A stretch of 64,000 bases of DNA from Roseiarcus sp963842835 (lineage in GTDB: Bacteria > Pseudomonadota > Alphaproteobacteria > Rhizobiales > Beijerinckiaceae): NCBI GenBank assembly GCA_963842835.1, contig CAWJIB010000009.1:372001-436000 (forward strand), given 5' to 3'. A program made the translations under genes and the position numbers. This document shows positions 41,889-51,771 of this stretch, one piece after another. Below the pieces are notes generated by a model. That model was not told the origin of the DNA. It saw only the letters and a list, made by a program, of their open reading frames with translations, and searched no databases. The first letter of the stretch is position 1, and each line of letters starts with the position of its first letter.

Positions 41889-44681
41889 ATGCTCGGCCTG
41901 CCCCTCGCCTTCGCGGCGCCAGCGGTTCTGGCCGCCCTCGCTCTCCTCGCCGCACTCTATATTTTTCTCAAGGTCACGCCGCCGCGACCGCGCCAGGCCG
42001 TGTTCCCGCCACTGCGCCTGCTCATCGGCCTCGACCCCAAAGACCTGACGCCGGCCAAGACGCCGTGGCCTTTGCTGGCGCTGCGGATCGCGATCGCCGC
42101 CCTAGTCATCGTGGCGATGGCGGGGCCGATCTGGAACCTGTCGGAAACGCCCGGCGCCGGCGCCGGCCCGCTGCTCCTGCTGATCGACGACGGCTGGCCC
42201 GCGGCGCCGGCCTGGGAGCGCCGCATCGCATATGCGCGCGACGCGCTGCGCAGCGCGACGCGCGCGGGCCGTCTGGCGGCTGTGCTGCCGATTTCTGAAG
42301 GAGGGCTCGACGTCGCGCCGCTCGACGGCCCGCGCATCGAAGAAAAACTGCGCGCGCTGGCGCCCGTTCCCTATGCGCCGCCGCGCGAGTCGACGCTGCC
42401 GGCGATCGTCCGCTTTCTCGACGCCAATCCGCAAGCCGAGATCGTCTGGATCGCCGACGGAATCGACCTCGGCGGCGCCGGCGCCTTCGCGCAGAGCCTG
42501 GCGGCGGCCGCTCGCGGCCACACGCTTTCCGTCATAACGGATCGCTCGACGCCGGTCGGCGTCGCCGGGGTCGAGAATCTCGCCGGGGCCCTCGAGGCGC
42601 ACCTGACGCGCGCCGGCGCGAATGCGCGACAAGCCGGCCTCGCGCGCGCGCTCGACGTCCAGGGCCGCTCGATCGGCGAAGCGCCGTTCGACTTCGGCGC
42701 GACGCGGGCGGCCGAAGCGAGTTTCGATCTGCCGGTCGAGCTGCGCAATCAGGTTTCGCGGGTCGTCGTCGCGGACGAAGGATCGGCGGGCGCGGTCTGG
42801 CTTGTCGACGAACGCTCGCGGCGACGGCGGGTGGCGATTCTTTCCGGCGCCAGCGCCGACGTCGCGCAGCCACTGTTGTCGCCCACCTATTACATCAAGC
42901 GCGCGCTGGGCCCCTTCGCGGAAATTCGCGAGTGGCGCGACGCGGCGAGCGATCCGATCGTCTCGCTGCTGGCGGAGAAGCCGTCCGTGCTCGTGCTCGC
43001 CGACATGAGCGTCCCTCCCGGCCCGGCGCGCGACAAGCTCGTCGCGTTCGTCGAATTGGGCGGCGTGCTCGTGCGGTTCGCCGGGACGCGCCTGGCGGCG
43101 GGCGACGATGATCTCACGCCGACGGCGCTGCGGCGCGGCGGGCGCACGCTCGGCGGCGCGCTGTCGTGGGAGACGCCCAAGCACATCGCGCCCTTCGACA
43201 AGGACAGCCCGTTCCTCGGCCTCGCCGCGCCGGACGAAGTGACGGTGTCGCGCCAGGTGCTCGCCGAGCCGGAACCGGGCCTTGCCGCCAAGACCTGGGC
43301 GCGCCTGGCCGACGGCACGCCGCTGGTGACGGCCGCGCGACGCGGCAAGGGCCTCGTCGCGCTCTTCCACGTGACGGCGGACACGACCTGGTCGAACCTG
43401 CCGATCTCCGGACTTTTCGTCGATATGCTCCGGCGCATCGTGGCGCGCGCCGGCGCCGCGCCCGCCGACGCGGACGCCGCCGCCAAGACGGACGCAGAGG
43501 CGACGCGCGCGCCTTATCGCATCCTCGACGGCTTCGGCGTTCTCGGCGCTCCGCCGGCCAACGCCGCCCCGATCGGCGACGATTTCGACGGGCCAGCGGA
43601 CGCCGCGCACCCGCCAGGGTTCTATGGCGCCGTCGACGCGCTCGAAGCGGTCAACGCGATGACGCCGGGGCAAACGCTGGCGCCGGCGGACTATGCGGGA
43701 TTGGCCGTCGCCTCGGGCGGGCTCGACGTCGCCGCGCCGCTCGACCTGAAGCCTTGGCTGCTCCTCGCGGCGTTCGTCGGTTTTCTCGTCGATGGGCTCG
43801 CCAGCCTCTGGCTCGGCCGCGCGCCGCGATTCGTCGGCCCGGCCGCGACCGCGATGCTGCTGGCGGGCGCGCTCGCCGGCGCGACGCTCGACGGTCCGCG
43901 AGCTTGGGCCGACGATGCGGCGCCGATCCCGAATCGCGACGCCGAGGCGGCCCGGGCGACCCATCTCGCCTATGTCGTGACCGGCGACGGAGCGGTCGAC
44001 GAGGCCTCGCGCCTCGGACTCGAAAATCTCGGGCGCGTGCTCGACCAGCGCACCTCGGCGGAGGTCGCGGCGCCGGTTGCTCTCGATCCCGCGCGCGACG
44101 AGTTGAGTTTCTATCCCCTGATCTACTGGCCGGTCGTCGCCGGCCGGCCGCAGCCTTCGGCGAACGCGGTGGCGCGCATCGCCGCCTTCATGAAGAACGG
44201 CGGCACGGTGGTGTTCGACACCCGCGACGCCTTGACGGCGCGCCCCGGCGGACCGCCGACGCCCGAAGCCGCGTGGCTGCGAAGCCTGCTCGCCGGCGTC
44301 GACGTGCCCGAGCTCGAGCCGGTGCCGCGCGACCACGTCATCACCAAGACCTTCTATCTCATCGATAATTTCATCGGCCGCACCGACAGCGGGCAGACTT
44401 GGGTCGAAGCCTTGCCGCCGCCCGATCCGAACGATCGCGCGCCGCGCCCGGCGCGCGCCGGCGACAGCGTCTCGCCCATCGTCGTCACGTCCAACGATCT
44501 CGCCGCGGCCTGGGCCGCCGACGCGAGCGGCCAGCCCCTCTATCCGCTCGTTCCCGGGGGCGCGCGCCAGCGCGAACTCGCGTTGCGCGGCGGCGTCAAT
44601 CTCGTGATGTACACTCTGACCGGCAATTACAAGGCCGACCAGGTGCACGCCAAGGACCTCCTGGAAAGGCTTTCGCATTGA
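41889..44681 (+). CDS. BatA-like/DUF4159 large membrane protein
   Basis: 930 residues. N-terminal aerotolerance (BatA) segment with two helices (APAVLAALALLAALYIFLKV, LLALRIAIAALVIVAMAGPI), a periplasmic-type region, a third helix near 620 and a C-terminal DUF4159 domain (LAYVVTGDGAVDEASRLGLE, YPLIYWPV). Starts 2 bases after the DUF58 stop. Long versions like this are standard in Hyphomicrobiales moxR operons; role in envelope integrity inferred. Confidence 0.88.
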   Translation: MLGLPLAFAAPAVLAALALLAALYIFLKVTPPRPRQAVFPPLRLLIGLDPKDLTPAKTPWPLLALRIAIAALVIVAMAGPIWNLSETPGAGAGPLLLLIDDGWPAAPAWERRIAYARDALRSATRAGRLAAVLPISEGGLDVAPLDGPRIEEKLRALAPVPYAPPRESTLPAIVRFLDANPQAEIVWIADGIDLGGAGAFAQSLAAAARGHTLSVITDRSTPVGVAGVENLAGALEAHLTRAGANARQAGLARALDVQGRSIGEAPFDFGATRAAEASFDLPVELRNQVSRVVVADEGSAGAVWLVDERSRRRRVAILSGASADVAQPLLSPTYYIKRALGPFAEIREWRDAASDPIVSLLAEKPSVLVLADMSVPPGPARDKLVAFVELGGVLVRFAGTRLAAGDDDLTPTALRRGGRTLGGALSWETPKHIAPFDKDSPFLGLAAPDEVTVSRQVLAEPEPGLAAKTWARLADGTPLVTAARRGKGLVALFHVTADTTWSNLPISGLFVDMLRRIVARAGAAPADADAAAKTDAEATRAPYRILDGFGVLGAPPANAAPIGDDFDGPADAAHPPGFYGAVDALEAVNAMTPGQTLAPADYAGLAVASGGLDVAAPLDLKPWLLLAAFVGFLVDGLASLWLGRAPRFVGPAATAMLLAGALAGATLDGPRAWADDAAPIPNRDAEAARATHLAYVVTGDGAVDEASRLGLENLGRVLDQRTSAEVAAPVALDPARDELSFYPLIYWPVVAGRPQPSANAVARIAAFMKNGGTVVFDTRDALTARPGGPPTPEAAWLRSLLAGVDVPELEPVPRDHVITKTFYLIDNFIGRTDSGQTWVEALPPPDPNDRAPRPARAGDSVSPIVVTSNDLAAAWAADASGQPLYPLVPGGARQRELALRGGVNLVMYTLTGNYKADQVHAKDLLERLSH

Positions 44682-46768
44682 ACGCGTGGTCGATCGCCTT
44701 CGCGCCGCTGCTGCCGGTCCCCGTTCTCGAGGGACTGGCCGGGCTCGCGCTGGCCCTGATCGCGCTCACTTTGTGGCGGCGCCCGCGCGGCGCGGCGCCG
44801 CGCGCCCTCGCCTTCGCGCTGCTGGGGCTGGGGCTCCTCGACCCCTCGCTTGTGCGCGAGGATCGGCGCCCGCTCAAGGACGTCGTCGCGGTCGTCATCG
44901 ATCAATCCGCCGCCAACCAGATCGGCGAACGGCCTCGCCAGACGGCTGAAGCGCGGGCCGAACTGGAGAAGCGCCTCGCCGCGCTCGACAATGTGGAGGC
45001 CCGCTTCGTCGAGACGGCGAAGAGCGATCCCGACAATCGCGGCACGCAGCTGTTCGCTGCGCTGCGCTCGGCGCTGAGCGACACGCCGCCCGAGCGCGTC
45101 GGCGCGGCGATCCTCGTCACCGACGGCGTCGCGCACGACATTCCCTCTTCGCTCGACGCGCTCGGCTTCGACGCGCCGCTGCATGTGTTGGTCACCGGCC
45201 ACGAAGGCGAGCGCAATCGCCGCATCGAACTCGTCGAGGCGCCGCGCTTCGGCATCGTTGGCAAGGACCAGGTCATCCTCGCCCGCGTCCTCGACACATC
45301 CCAGGCAAACGAGCCGGCGACGCTGACCGTGCGTCGCGACGGCGAGAGGATCGCGACGCTGTCGGCCGAGGTCGGCCAGACCGTTTCGATTAAGGTCCCG
45401 GTCGAGCATGCCGGCCCCAATGTGATCGAACTCGAAGTCGCTCCGATCAAGGACGAATTGACGACGCGCAACGGCAAGGCCGTCGTCACCATCGAGGGCG
45501 TGCGCGACAAGTTGCGCGTGCTGCTGGTGTCGGGCGAACCGCATCAGGGCGAGCGCATGTGGCGCAACCTCCTCAAGTCCGACGCCAACGTCGACCTCGT
45601 CCATTTCACGATTCTGCGTCCGCCGGACAAGGCGACCGACGGGACGCCGATCAACGAGCTATCGCTGATCGCCTTTCCCGTGGCGGACCTGTTCGGGCGG
45701 AAGATCAAGGACTTCGATCTCATCATCTTCGACCGCTATTCCAGCCAGGCGATCCTGCCGCGCTTCTATCTCGACAACATCGTCAAATATGTTCGCGAGG
45801 GCGGCGCGCTGTTGATGGCCGAAGGGCCGGCCTTCGGCACGCCGGAAGGCCTTTACGACACGCCGCTCGGGGAAATTTCGCCTGCCCGCCCGACTGGCGA
45901 GGAGTTCGACGAAGCGTTTCGCGCCGAAATCTCGCCCGACGGCGTCAAGCATCCCGTGACGCGCGGCCTCAGAGGGGGCGAAGCGTCCCCGCCGTCATGG
46001 GGCCGCTGGTTCCGCCAGATCGGGGGCGAAGTCACGAGCGGCTCCGCGGTGTTGCAGGGCGCGGGAAAAGCCCCGCTGCTCGTCCTCTCGCGCGTCGACA
46101 AGGGGCGCGTCGCGCTGCTGCTTAGCGACCAGATGTGGCTGTGGGCGCGCGGCTATGACGGCGGCGGCCCGCATCTCGATCTCTTGCGCCGGCTCGCGCA
46201 TTGGCTGATGAAGGAGCCGGAGCTCGAGGAAGAGGCCCTGCGCGCCCGGGCCAAGGGGCACGACCTGACGATCGAGCGCCAGAGCGTCAGGGGCGAGATC
46301 CCGCAAGCGAGCGTGACCGCGCCGGACGGCAAGACAACGAGCGTCCAACTCGCGAGCGTCGCCCCTGGGCTTTCCCGCGCGACGCTGAGCGTCGATCAGG
46401 ACGGGCTCTATCGCGCGAGCGACGGCGAGCGGACCGCGCTCGCGGTCGTCGGCCCGGAAAATCCGCTCGAATTCCAGGAAGTCGTCTCGACGACCGAGAA
46501 GCTGCGCCCGCTCGCCGAGGCGAGCGGGGGAAGCGTGCGCCGGCTCGCGCGGGCGGCGAGCGATCCGATCGACGTGCCCAGGCTCGTCGGCATGCACCAA
46601 TCGCCTGTTTACGCCGGCGGCGATTACATCGGGGTCAAGCGGGCCGGGGCGAGCGAGCTTGTCGGCGTCGCCCAGACGCCGCTCGCCGCCGGCTTTCTCG
46701 GCCTCGCCGCGCTGCTCGGCGCGCTGATCTGGGTCTGGTTCCGCGAGGGCGGCGGGGCCGGCGCGTGA
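44678..46768 (+). CDS. Membrane protein with glutamine-amidotransferase-like domain (moxR operon)
   Basis: 696 residues from the TTG at 44678, which overlaps the previous TGA. Two N-terminal helices (LPVPVLEGLAGLALALIALT, APRALAFALLGLGLL), a VWA-like part (DVVAVVIDQSA, GAAILVTDGVAHD), a beta-sandwich stretch, a GATase-like part (LRVLLVSGEPHQGE, DFDLIIFDRYSSQA) and a last helix near 670-690. Final gene of the moxR operon. No catalytic Cys is visible, so it is not an active amidotransferase. Confidence 0.85.
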   Translation: MNAWSIAFAPLLPVPVLEGLAGLALALIALTLWRRPRGAAPRALAFALLGLGLLDPSLVREDRRPLKDVVAVVIDQSAANQIGERPRQTAEARAELEKRLAALDNVEARFVETAKSDPDNRGTQLFAALRSALSDTPPERVGAAILVTDGVAHDIPSSLDALGFDAPLHVLVTGHEGERNRRIELVEAPRFGIVGKDQVILARVLDTSQANEPATLTVRRDGERIATLSAEVGQTVSIKVPVEHAGPNVIELEVAPIKDELTTRNGKAVVTIEGVRDKLRVLLVSGEPHQGERMWRNLLKSDANVDLVHFTILRPPDKATDGTPINELSLIAFPVADLFGRKIKDFDLIIFDRYSSQAILPRFYLDNIVKYVREGGALLMAEGPAFGTPEGLYDTPLGEISPARPTGEEFDEAFRAEISPDGVKHPVTRGLRGGEASPPSWGRWFRQIGGEVTSGSAVLQGAGKAPLLVLSRVDKGRVALLLSDQMWLWARGYDGGGPHLDLLRRLAHWLMKEPELEEEALRARAKGHDLTIERQSVRGEIPQASVTAPDGKTTSVQLASVAPGLSRATLSVDQDGLYRASDGERTALAVVGPENPLEFQEVVSTTEKLRPLAEASGGSVRRLARAASDPIDVPRLVGMHQSPVYAGGDYIGVKRAGASELVGVAQTPLAAGFLGLAALLGALIWVWFREGGGAGA

Positions 46769-46838
46769 ATCCTCTCCTCGCCCGTCTTGCCGCCGTCGCG
46801 CGCGGCGAGTAGGACATCGCATCCTCGAGGGGGCAACG

Positions 46839-47546
46839 ATGAACAAAGTCTTCGCCAATGCGGACGACGCCCTGGCCGGCGTCATCAAGGACGGCATGAC
46901 GCTGATGTCGGGCGGCTTCGGCCTGTGCGGCATTCCCGAAGTTCTGATCGAGGCGGTCCGCAAGTCGGGCGCCAAGGATCTGACCGTCATCTCCAACAAC
47001 GCCGGCGTCGACGGCATCGGGCTCGGCGTGCTGTTGGAGACGCGCCAGATCAAGAAAATGATTTCGAGCTACGTCGGCGAGAACAAGACCTTCGCCCAGC
47101 TCTATCTGTCCGGCCAATTGGAGCTGGAGTTCAATCCGCAGGGCACGTTGGCCGAGCGCATCCGCGCCGGCGGCGCCGGCATTCCCGCCTTCTTCACCCG
47201 CACCGGCGTCGGCACCATCGTGGCCGAAGGCAAGGAAATCCGCGATTTTGGCGGTGAGGAATATGTGATGGAGCAAGGCCTCTTCGCGGACATCGCGCTC
47301 ATCCACGCCTGGAAGGGCGACACCGAAGGCAACCTCGTCTACCGCAAGACCGCGCGTAACTTCAATCCGATGATGGCGACCGCGGCCAAGCTGACCGTCG
47401 CCGAGGTCGAGCATCTCGTCGAGCCCGGCGAGATCGACCCCGACCACATCGTCACGCCGGGAATTTTCGTCAAGCGCATCGTCCATGTCCCCGGCGCCGA
47501 GAAGCGCATCGAGCAACGCACCACGCGCAAGCGCAACGCCGCCTAA
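46839..47546 (+). CDS. scoA: 3-oxoacid CoA-transferase subunit A
   Basis: 235 residues. GMTLMSGGFGLCGIPEVLIE, ISNNAGVDGIGLG, MISSYVGENKTFAQ and VGTIVAEGKEIRDFGGEEYV are diagnostic for the alpha chain. With subunit B it moves CoA from succinyl-CoA to acetoacetate or another 3-oxoacid for ketone-body or polyhydroxybutyrate use. The 15-base gap to subunit B holds a ribosome site (AGGAGAAATCGC). Confidence 0.93.
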   Translation: MNKVFANADDALAGVIKDGMTLMSGGFGLCGIPEVLIEAVRKSGAKDLTVISNNAGVDGIGLGVLLETRQIKKMISSYVGENKTFAQLYLSGQLELEFNPQGTLAERIRAGGAGIPAFFTRTGVGTIVAEGKEIRDFGGEEYVMEQGLFADIALIHAWKGDTEGNLVYRKTARNFNPMMATAAKLTVAEVEHLVEPGEIDPDHIVTPGIFVKRIVHVPGAEKRIEQRTTRKRNAA

Positions 47547-47561
47547 TTCAGGAGAAATCGC

Positions 47562-48206
47562 ATGGCCTGGACCCGCGACCAGATGGCGGCGCGCGCCGCG
47601 AAGGAATTGCAAGACGGCTATTACGTCAATCTCGGCATCGGCATCCCGACGTTGGTGTCGAACTTCATCCCCGAGGGCATGCACGTTCAGTTGCAGAGCG
47701 AGAACGGCATGCTCGGCATGGGGCCGTTCCCCTTCGAGGGCGAGGAGGACCCTGACCTCATCAACGCCGGCAAGCAGACCGTGACCGAACTGCCGACGAC
47801 GAGCTATTTCTCCAGCGCCGAGTCCTTCGGCATGATCCGCGGCGGCCATATCGACCTCGCTATTCTCGGCGCGATGCAGGTCTCCGAAGAGGGCGATCTC
47901 GCCAATTGGATGATCCCCGGCAAGATGGTCAAGGGCATGGGCGGCGCCATGGACCTCGTCGCCGGCGTCAAGCGCATCGTCGTGGTGATGGAGCACGCGG
48001 CCAAGGACGGCCCGAAGCTGCTGCATCATTGCAACCTGCCGCTGACCGGCCGCCGCGTCATCGATCTCGTCATCACCGATCTCGGCGTCTTCGCCATCGA
48101 CAAGCACGGCTTCCGCGGCATGGCGCTGATCGAACTCGCGCCCGGCGTGAGCCTGGACGAAGTCGCGGCCAAGACCGAGGCGAGCTATCGGGTGGCGCTG
48201 GAGTAA
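47562..48206 (+). CDS. scoB: 3-oxoacid CoA-transferase subunit B
   Basis: 214 residues. YYVNLGIGIPTLVSNF, catalytic Glu in LQSENGMLGMGP, AESFGMIRGGHIDLAILGAM and GGAMDLVAGVKRIVVVMEH. The conserved Glu forms the covalent CoA intermediate. Partner of the preceding gene. Confidence 0.94.
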   Translation: MAWTRDQMAARAAKELQDGYYVNLGIGIPTLVSNFIPEGMHVQLQSENGMLGMGPFPFEGEEDPDLINAGKQTVTELPTTSYFSSAESFGMIRGGHIDLAILGAMQVSEEGDLANWMIPGKMVKGMGGAMDLVAGVKRIVVVMEHAAKDGPKLLHHCNLPLTGRRVIDLVITDLGVFAIDKHGFRGMALIELAPGVSLDEVAAKTEASYRVALE

Positions 48207-48254
48207 CGCTCCGGCGCGACGCGCCGCTCGTGCGGCGAAGGCCGGGGAGGCGGA

Positions 48255-48830
48255 TTGAAGGAAGCGGTGGAGCGGGCGATCGGGCGCCTTCTGCGGCCCG
48301 TTCGCGCGGGAGAGCGCCATCTCGCGTGGAATGATCCGCGCGTCGCCGACGCGCCCGAAAGCCTGCGCTTGACCAGCGCGGCCTTTTGCGACGGCGGGCC
48401 GATGCCGACGCGCTTCGCGGGCGAAGGCGTCGGCCAAAACGTTTCGCCGCCGCTGGAATGGTCGGGCGCGCCGCCCGGAACTCGCGCATTCGCGCTGATC
48501 GTGCAGGATCCCGACGCGCTGGTGTTCCGGCCGATCGTCCATCTCCTGGCCATCGGCATCGCCGCGGAATGCGCGGCTCTGCGCGAGGGCGCGCTGTCGC
48601 CGGCGAGCGGCGCTCGGATCGCCTTTGGGCGGGCTTCGTTCGGACGCGTCGGCTACGCCGGGCCTCGGCCCGTTCGCGGGCACGGCGCGTATCGCTACGT
48701 ATTTCAGCTGTTCGCCTTGTCGCGCCCGATCGAGGTCGGCCAGAGGCCCGACCTCGCCGAAGTTCTCGCGGCGATGGACGGCGCGGTCCTCGCGTGCGGC
48801 AAGTTGGCCGGCCTGTACGAACGGGCTTGA
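48255..48830 (+). CDS. PEBP / YbhB-YbcL family protein
   Basis: 191 residues from a TTG at 48255 with GGGGAGGCGGA upstream. Phosphatidylethanolamine-binding-like fold: GVGQNVSPPLEWSGAPPGTR, ALIVQDPDALVFRPIVHLLA (the usual DPDAP...H pattern, slightly altered) and HGAYRYVFQLFAL. Function of bacterial members is not established. Confidence 0.82.
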   Translation: MKEAVERAIGRLLRPVRAGERHLAWNDPRVADAPESLRLTSAAFCDGGPMPTRFAGEGVGQNVSPPLEWSGAPPGTRAFALIVQDPDALVFRPIVHLLAIGIAAECAALREGALSPASGARIAFGRASFGRVGYAGPRPVRGHGAYRYVFQLFALSRPIEVGQRPDLAEVLAAMDGAVLACGKLAGLYERA

Positions 48831-48911
48831 GCGGCGGCGAGGCGCCTTCGTTTCGGCGGATGATTGCGGAGGAAGACGCCCATGATCGGCGCGGCGCGAG
48901 AACCTGTCGCG

Positions 48912-49313
48912 CTAGCCGCGCCCCACGTGCGCGTTGACGTCGGTCAGCGCGAAGTCGTCGCCCTTGTAAAGCAACTCGGCGCGATAGTGGCGGGCCGCCG
49001 CGTAGGCCAGACACTCTCCCATGTTGAGGCGGTTCTTGCCGGCGCCGTATCGTCGACGCGCGTCGATCGCGAGGGGCAGCATGTCGGGATAAAACCCGAC
49101 GATCGAAATCCGGAGTTCCTCGGCGAGTTCGACGATGATCTCATAAGCCTCGCGTGCGCGGATGCCTTTGCGCCGGCACACCGCGAGGACCGCCTCGAGA
49201 ACGCTCGTCGCCAAGATCATCGGGCGGCTCGCTTCGGCTATTCGCTCGAGAAAGGCTTGCCGCTCGGGCTCGCCGAGGGCAATCGCCATGAGCGCGGAGG
49301 TTTCGACGATCAT
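48912..49313 (-). CDS. vapC: VapC-type PIN-domain toxin
   Basis: 133 residues from the ATG at 49313. PIN acids: VETSALMAIALGE (the first Asp is replaced by Glu, as in the MIVETS subgroup), Glu in SVLEAVLAV, Asp-rich end with RLNMGECLAYAAARHY and LLYKGDDFALTDV. Such toxins cleave tRNA or rRNA. Overlaps its antitoxin gene by 4 bases. Confidence 0.9.
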   Translation of the reverse strand: MIVETSALMAIALGEPERQAFLERIAEASRPMILATSVLEAVLAVCRRKGIRAREAYEIIVELAEELRISIVGFYPDMLPLAIDARRRYGAGKNRLNMGECLAYAAARHYRAELLYKGDDFALTDVNAHVGRG

Positions 49314-49552
49314 TGATTGTCTCCCCACTCGGCGTCGAAGAGGGCCTTGTCGGCCTTGCGCCCCGTGTCGGGCAGCGCATCGAGGCGCGCGAGAATCGGC
49401 GCGACGCGCTCGGCGATCGGCTTGGCGGCCCTGTCGCGATCGAGCGCTTCGAGGCACGCCGTTCGGATCGCTTGGGTTAGACTGATCCTCCGCTCCGCCG
49501 CCAAGCGACGAACAACCGCCGTCGTTTCGGGATCTCTGACATGAAGAGGCAC
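49310..49552 (-). CDS. vapB: VapB-type antitoxin
   Basis: 80 residues. N-terminal MPLHVRDPETTAVVRRLAAE followed by RRISLTQAIRTA, the RHH/PSK-type DNA-binding form of VapB antitoxins paired with MIVETS toxins; the C terminus (KALFDAEWGDNQ) would fill the toxin site. Autoregulates the pair. A type II toxin-antitoxin module. Confidence 0.88.
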   Translation of the reverse strand: MPLHVRDPETTAVVRRLAAERRISLTQAIRTACLEALDRDRAAKPIAERVAPILARLDALPDTGRKADKALFDAEWGDNQ

Positions 49553-49767
49553 GGCCCCTCGCCTTCTGTCTACACCGCAGCTCGATTTTGTCTACACCGT
49601 TCTGGCGGGGCTGTCACGCGCCGGCGCCGCGGATCCCGGAACCTTCGGCGCCAAAGAGCCGGCGCGGCCATGCGACGCCCTTGGGCCTCACGCCTTTCGC
49701 CGGAGGACAAACCGAAATAGAACTCGCGGCAGGTTCGTTTCCCCCCGGCCTCGACGAAAGACTTGCC

Positions 49768-51594
49768 ATGACGACAAATCTCAACGCCCGCGTCGGCGAG
49801 ATCACCGAACGCATCGCTGAGCGCAGCCGCGACGCGCGCCGGCGCTATCTCGAGCGCATCGATCACGCGGTTTCGCAGGAGCCGGCGCGCAAAAAACTCG
49901 GCTGCGCCAATTTCGCCCACGGCTTCGCGGCGTGCGGCCCGGACGACAAGCGGGCGCTGCGCGAAGGGGTGGGGCCGAACCTGGCGATCGTCACCGCCTA
50001 TAACGACATGCTGTCGGCGCATCAGCCCTTCGAGCGTTTTCCCGAACTCGTCAGGCGCGCCGCGCGCGAGGCGGGCGGATCGGCGCAGGTGGCGGGCGGC
50101 GTGCCCGCGATGTGCGACGGCGTCACCCAGGGCGAAGCGGGAATGGAGCTCTCGCTGTTCTCGCGCGACGTGATCGCGCTGTCGACGGCGGTCGCGCTTT
50201 CGCATCAGATGTTCGACGCGGCGGTTTATCTCGGCGTCTGCGACAAGATCGTGCCGGGCTTGCTGATCGGCGCGCTGTCCTTTGGCCATCTGCCCGCCGT
50301 CTTCCTGCCGGCGGGGCCGATGACCTCGGGCCTGAGCAACGACGAGAAGTCGAAAATCCGCCAGCTCTACGCCGAGGGCAAGGCCACGCGCGAGGAGCTG
50401 CTGCTGTCCGAGGCGCAGGCCTATCACGCGCCGGGCACCTGCACCTTCTACGGCACCGCCAACACCAATCAGATGCTGATGGAGATCATGGGCCTGCATC
50501 TGCCCGGCGCCTCGTTCGTCAATCCCAACACGCCGCTGCGCGACGCGCTGACGGCGCTCGGCGCAAGAAGAGCGTTGGAGATGACGGCGCTGGGCTCGGC
50601 CTTCACGCCGATCGGCCACGTGATCGACGAGCGCGCGATCGTCAACGGCGTCGTCGGCCTGCATGCGACGGGCGGCTCGACCAATCTGACGATCCACTTG
50701 ATCGCGATGGCCGCGGCGGCGGGAATCCGCCTGACCTGGGACGATTTTTCCGATCTCGCCGAAGTCACGCCGCTGCTGACGCGCATCTATCCCAACGGCA
50801 AGGCTGACGTGAATCACTTCCAGGCGGCGGGCGGCATGCCGCTGCTGATCCGCGCCTTGCTGGAGGAGGGGCTGCTGCACGGCGAGGCGCGCACGGTCTG
50901 GGGCAAGGGCCTCGCCGATTATGTCGTCGAGCCGATGCTGGCGCCGGACGGCGCCGTCGCCTGGCGCAAAGCGGCGGCGCTGAGCGGCGACGAAACGGTG
51001 CTGCGCGGCGCGGACAAGCCTTTCCAGGCGACCGGCGGCCTGCGCGTGCTCGAGGGGCCGTTGGGGCGCGCCGTCATCAAGACCTCGGCGGTCGCGCCCG
51101 AGCGCCATGTGATCGAAGCGCCCGCGCGCGTGTTCCACAGCCAGGAGGAATTGCACGCGGCGTTCCGCGCGGGGGAATTGTTCCGCGACGTCGTCGCGGT
51201 CGTGCGCTTTCAGGGGCCGAAGGCGATCGGCATGCCCGAATTGCACAAATTGATGCCGCCGCTCGGCGTCGCGCAGGATCGCGGCCATCGCGTCGCGCTC
51301 ATCACCGACGGGCGTCTCTCCGGCGCCTCGGGCAAGGTTCCCGCCGCCATCCACGTGACGCCGGAGGCAGAAGGCGGCGGGCCGATCGCCAAGATCCGCG
51401 ACGGCGACGTCATTCGTCTCGACGCGCCGAACGGCCGGCTCGACGTGCTCGTCGAGGCCGCCGAATGGGCGGCGCGCGCCCCGGCGACCCAAGATCTGAA
51501 CGCCGCGCATTTCGGCGTCGGCCGGGAACTCTTCGGCGTCTTCCGCGGGAGCGTCGGCCGCGCGGAAGAGGGAGCGTCGATCTTTCCCAAATAG
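49768..51594 (+). CDS. edd: Phosphogluconate dehydratase (Entner-Doudoroff)
   Basis: 608 residues from the ATG at 49768. IlvD/Edd family with Fe-S cysteines in PAMCDGVTQGEAGME, LGVCDKIVPGLLIGAL and APGTCTFYGTANTNQM; the last motif and NDEKSKIRQLYAEGK mark Edd rather than IlvD. Converts 6-phosphogluconate to KDPG. The partner eda and zwf are not in the window. The upstream 215 bases hold no recognised element. Confidence 0.96.
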   Translation: MTTNLNARVGEITERIAERSRDARRRYLERIDHAVSQEPARKKLGCANFAHGFAACGPDDKRALREGVGPNLAIVTAYNDMLSAHQPFERFPELVRRAAREAGGSAQVAGGVPAMCDGVTQGEAGMELSLFSRDVIALSTAVALSHQMFDAAVYLGVCDKIVPGLLIGALSFGHLPAVFLPAGPMTSGLSNDEKSKIRQLYAEGKATREELLLSEAQAYHAPGTCTFYGTANTNQMLMEIMGLHLPGASFVNPNTPLRDALTALGARRALEMTALGSAFTPIGHVIDERAIVNGVVGLHATGGSTNLTIHLIAMAAAAGIRLTWDDFSDLAEVTPLLTRIYPNGKADVNHFQAAGGMPLLIRALLEEGLLHGEARTVWGKGLADYVVEPMLAPDGAVAWRKAAALSGDETVLRGADKPFQATGGLRVLEGPLGRAVIKTSAVAPERHVIEAPARVFHSQEELHAAFRAGELFRDVVAVVRFQGPKAIGMPELHKLMPPLGVAQDRGHRVALITDGRLSGASGKVPAAIHVTPEAEGGGPIAKIRDGDVIRLDAPNGRLDVLVEAAEWAARAPATQDLNAAHFGVGRELFGVFRGSVGRAEEGASIFPK

Positions 51595-51771
51595 GCTCCC
51601 GACGACGGCGGCGCGAACCGGTTTCCGCTCGTCGTTCGACGATTCGGCCGGCTCTCGCTGCGCGCGTTGAGAGTTCGTTCACCAATTTGAGGTCAAATCG
51701 GCGCGTCAGTCTCTGACGGCGTCGCGCTGGCGCCGCGTTTGCCGCCGCCCGCCGTTCGGAAAGGACGAAAC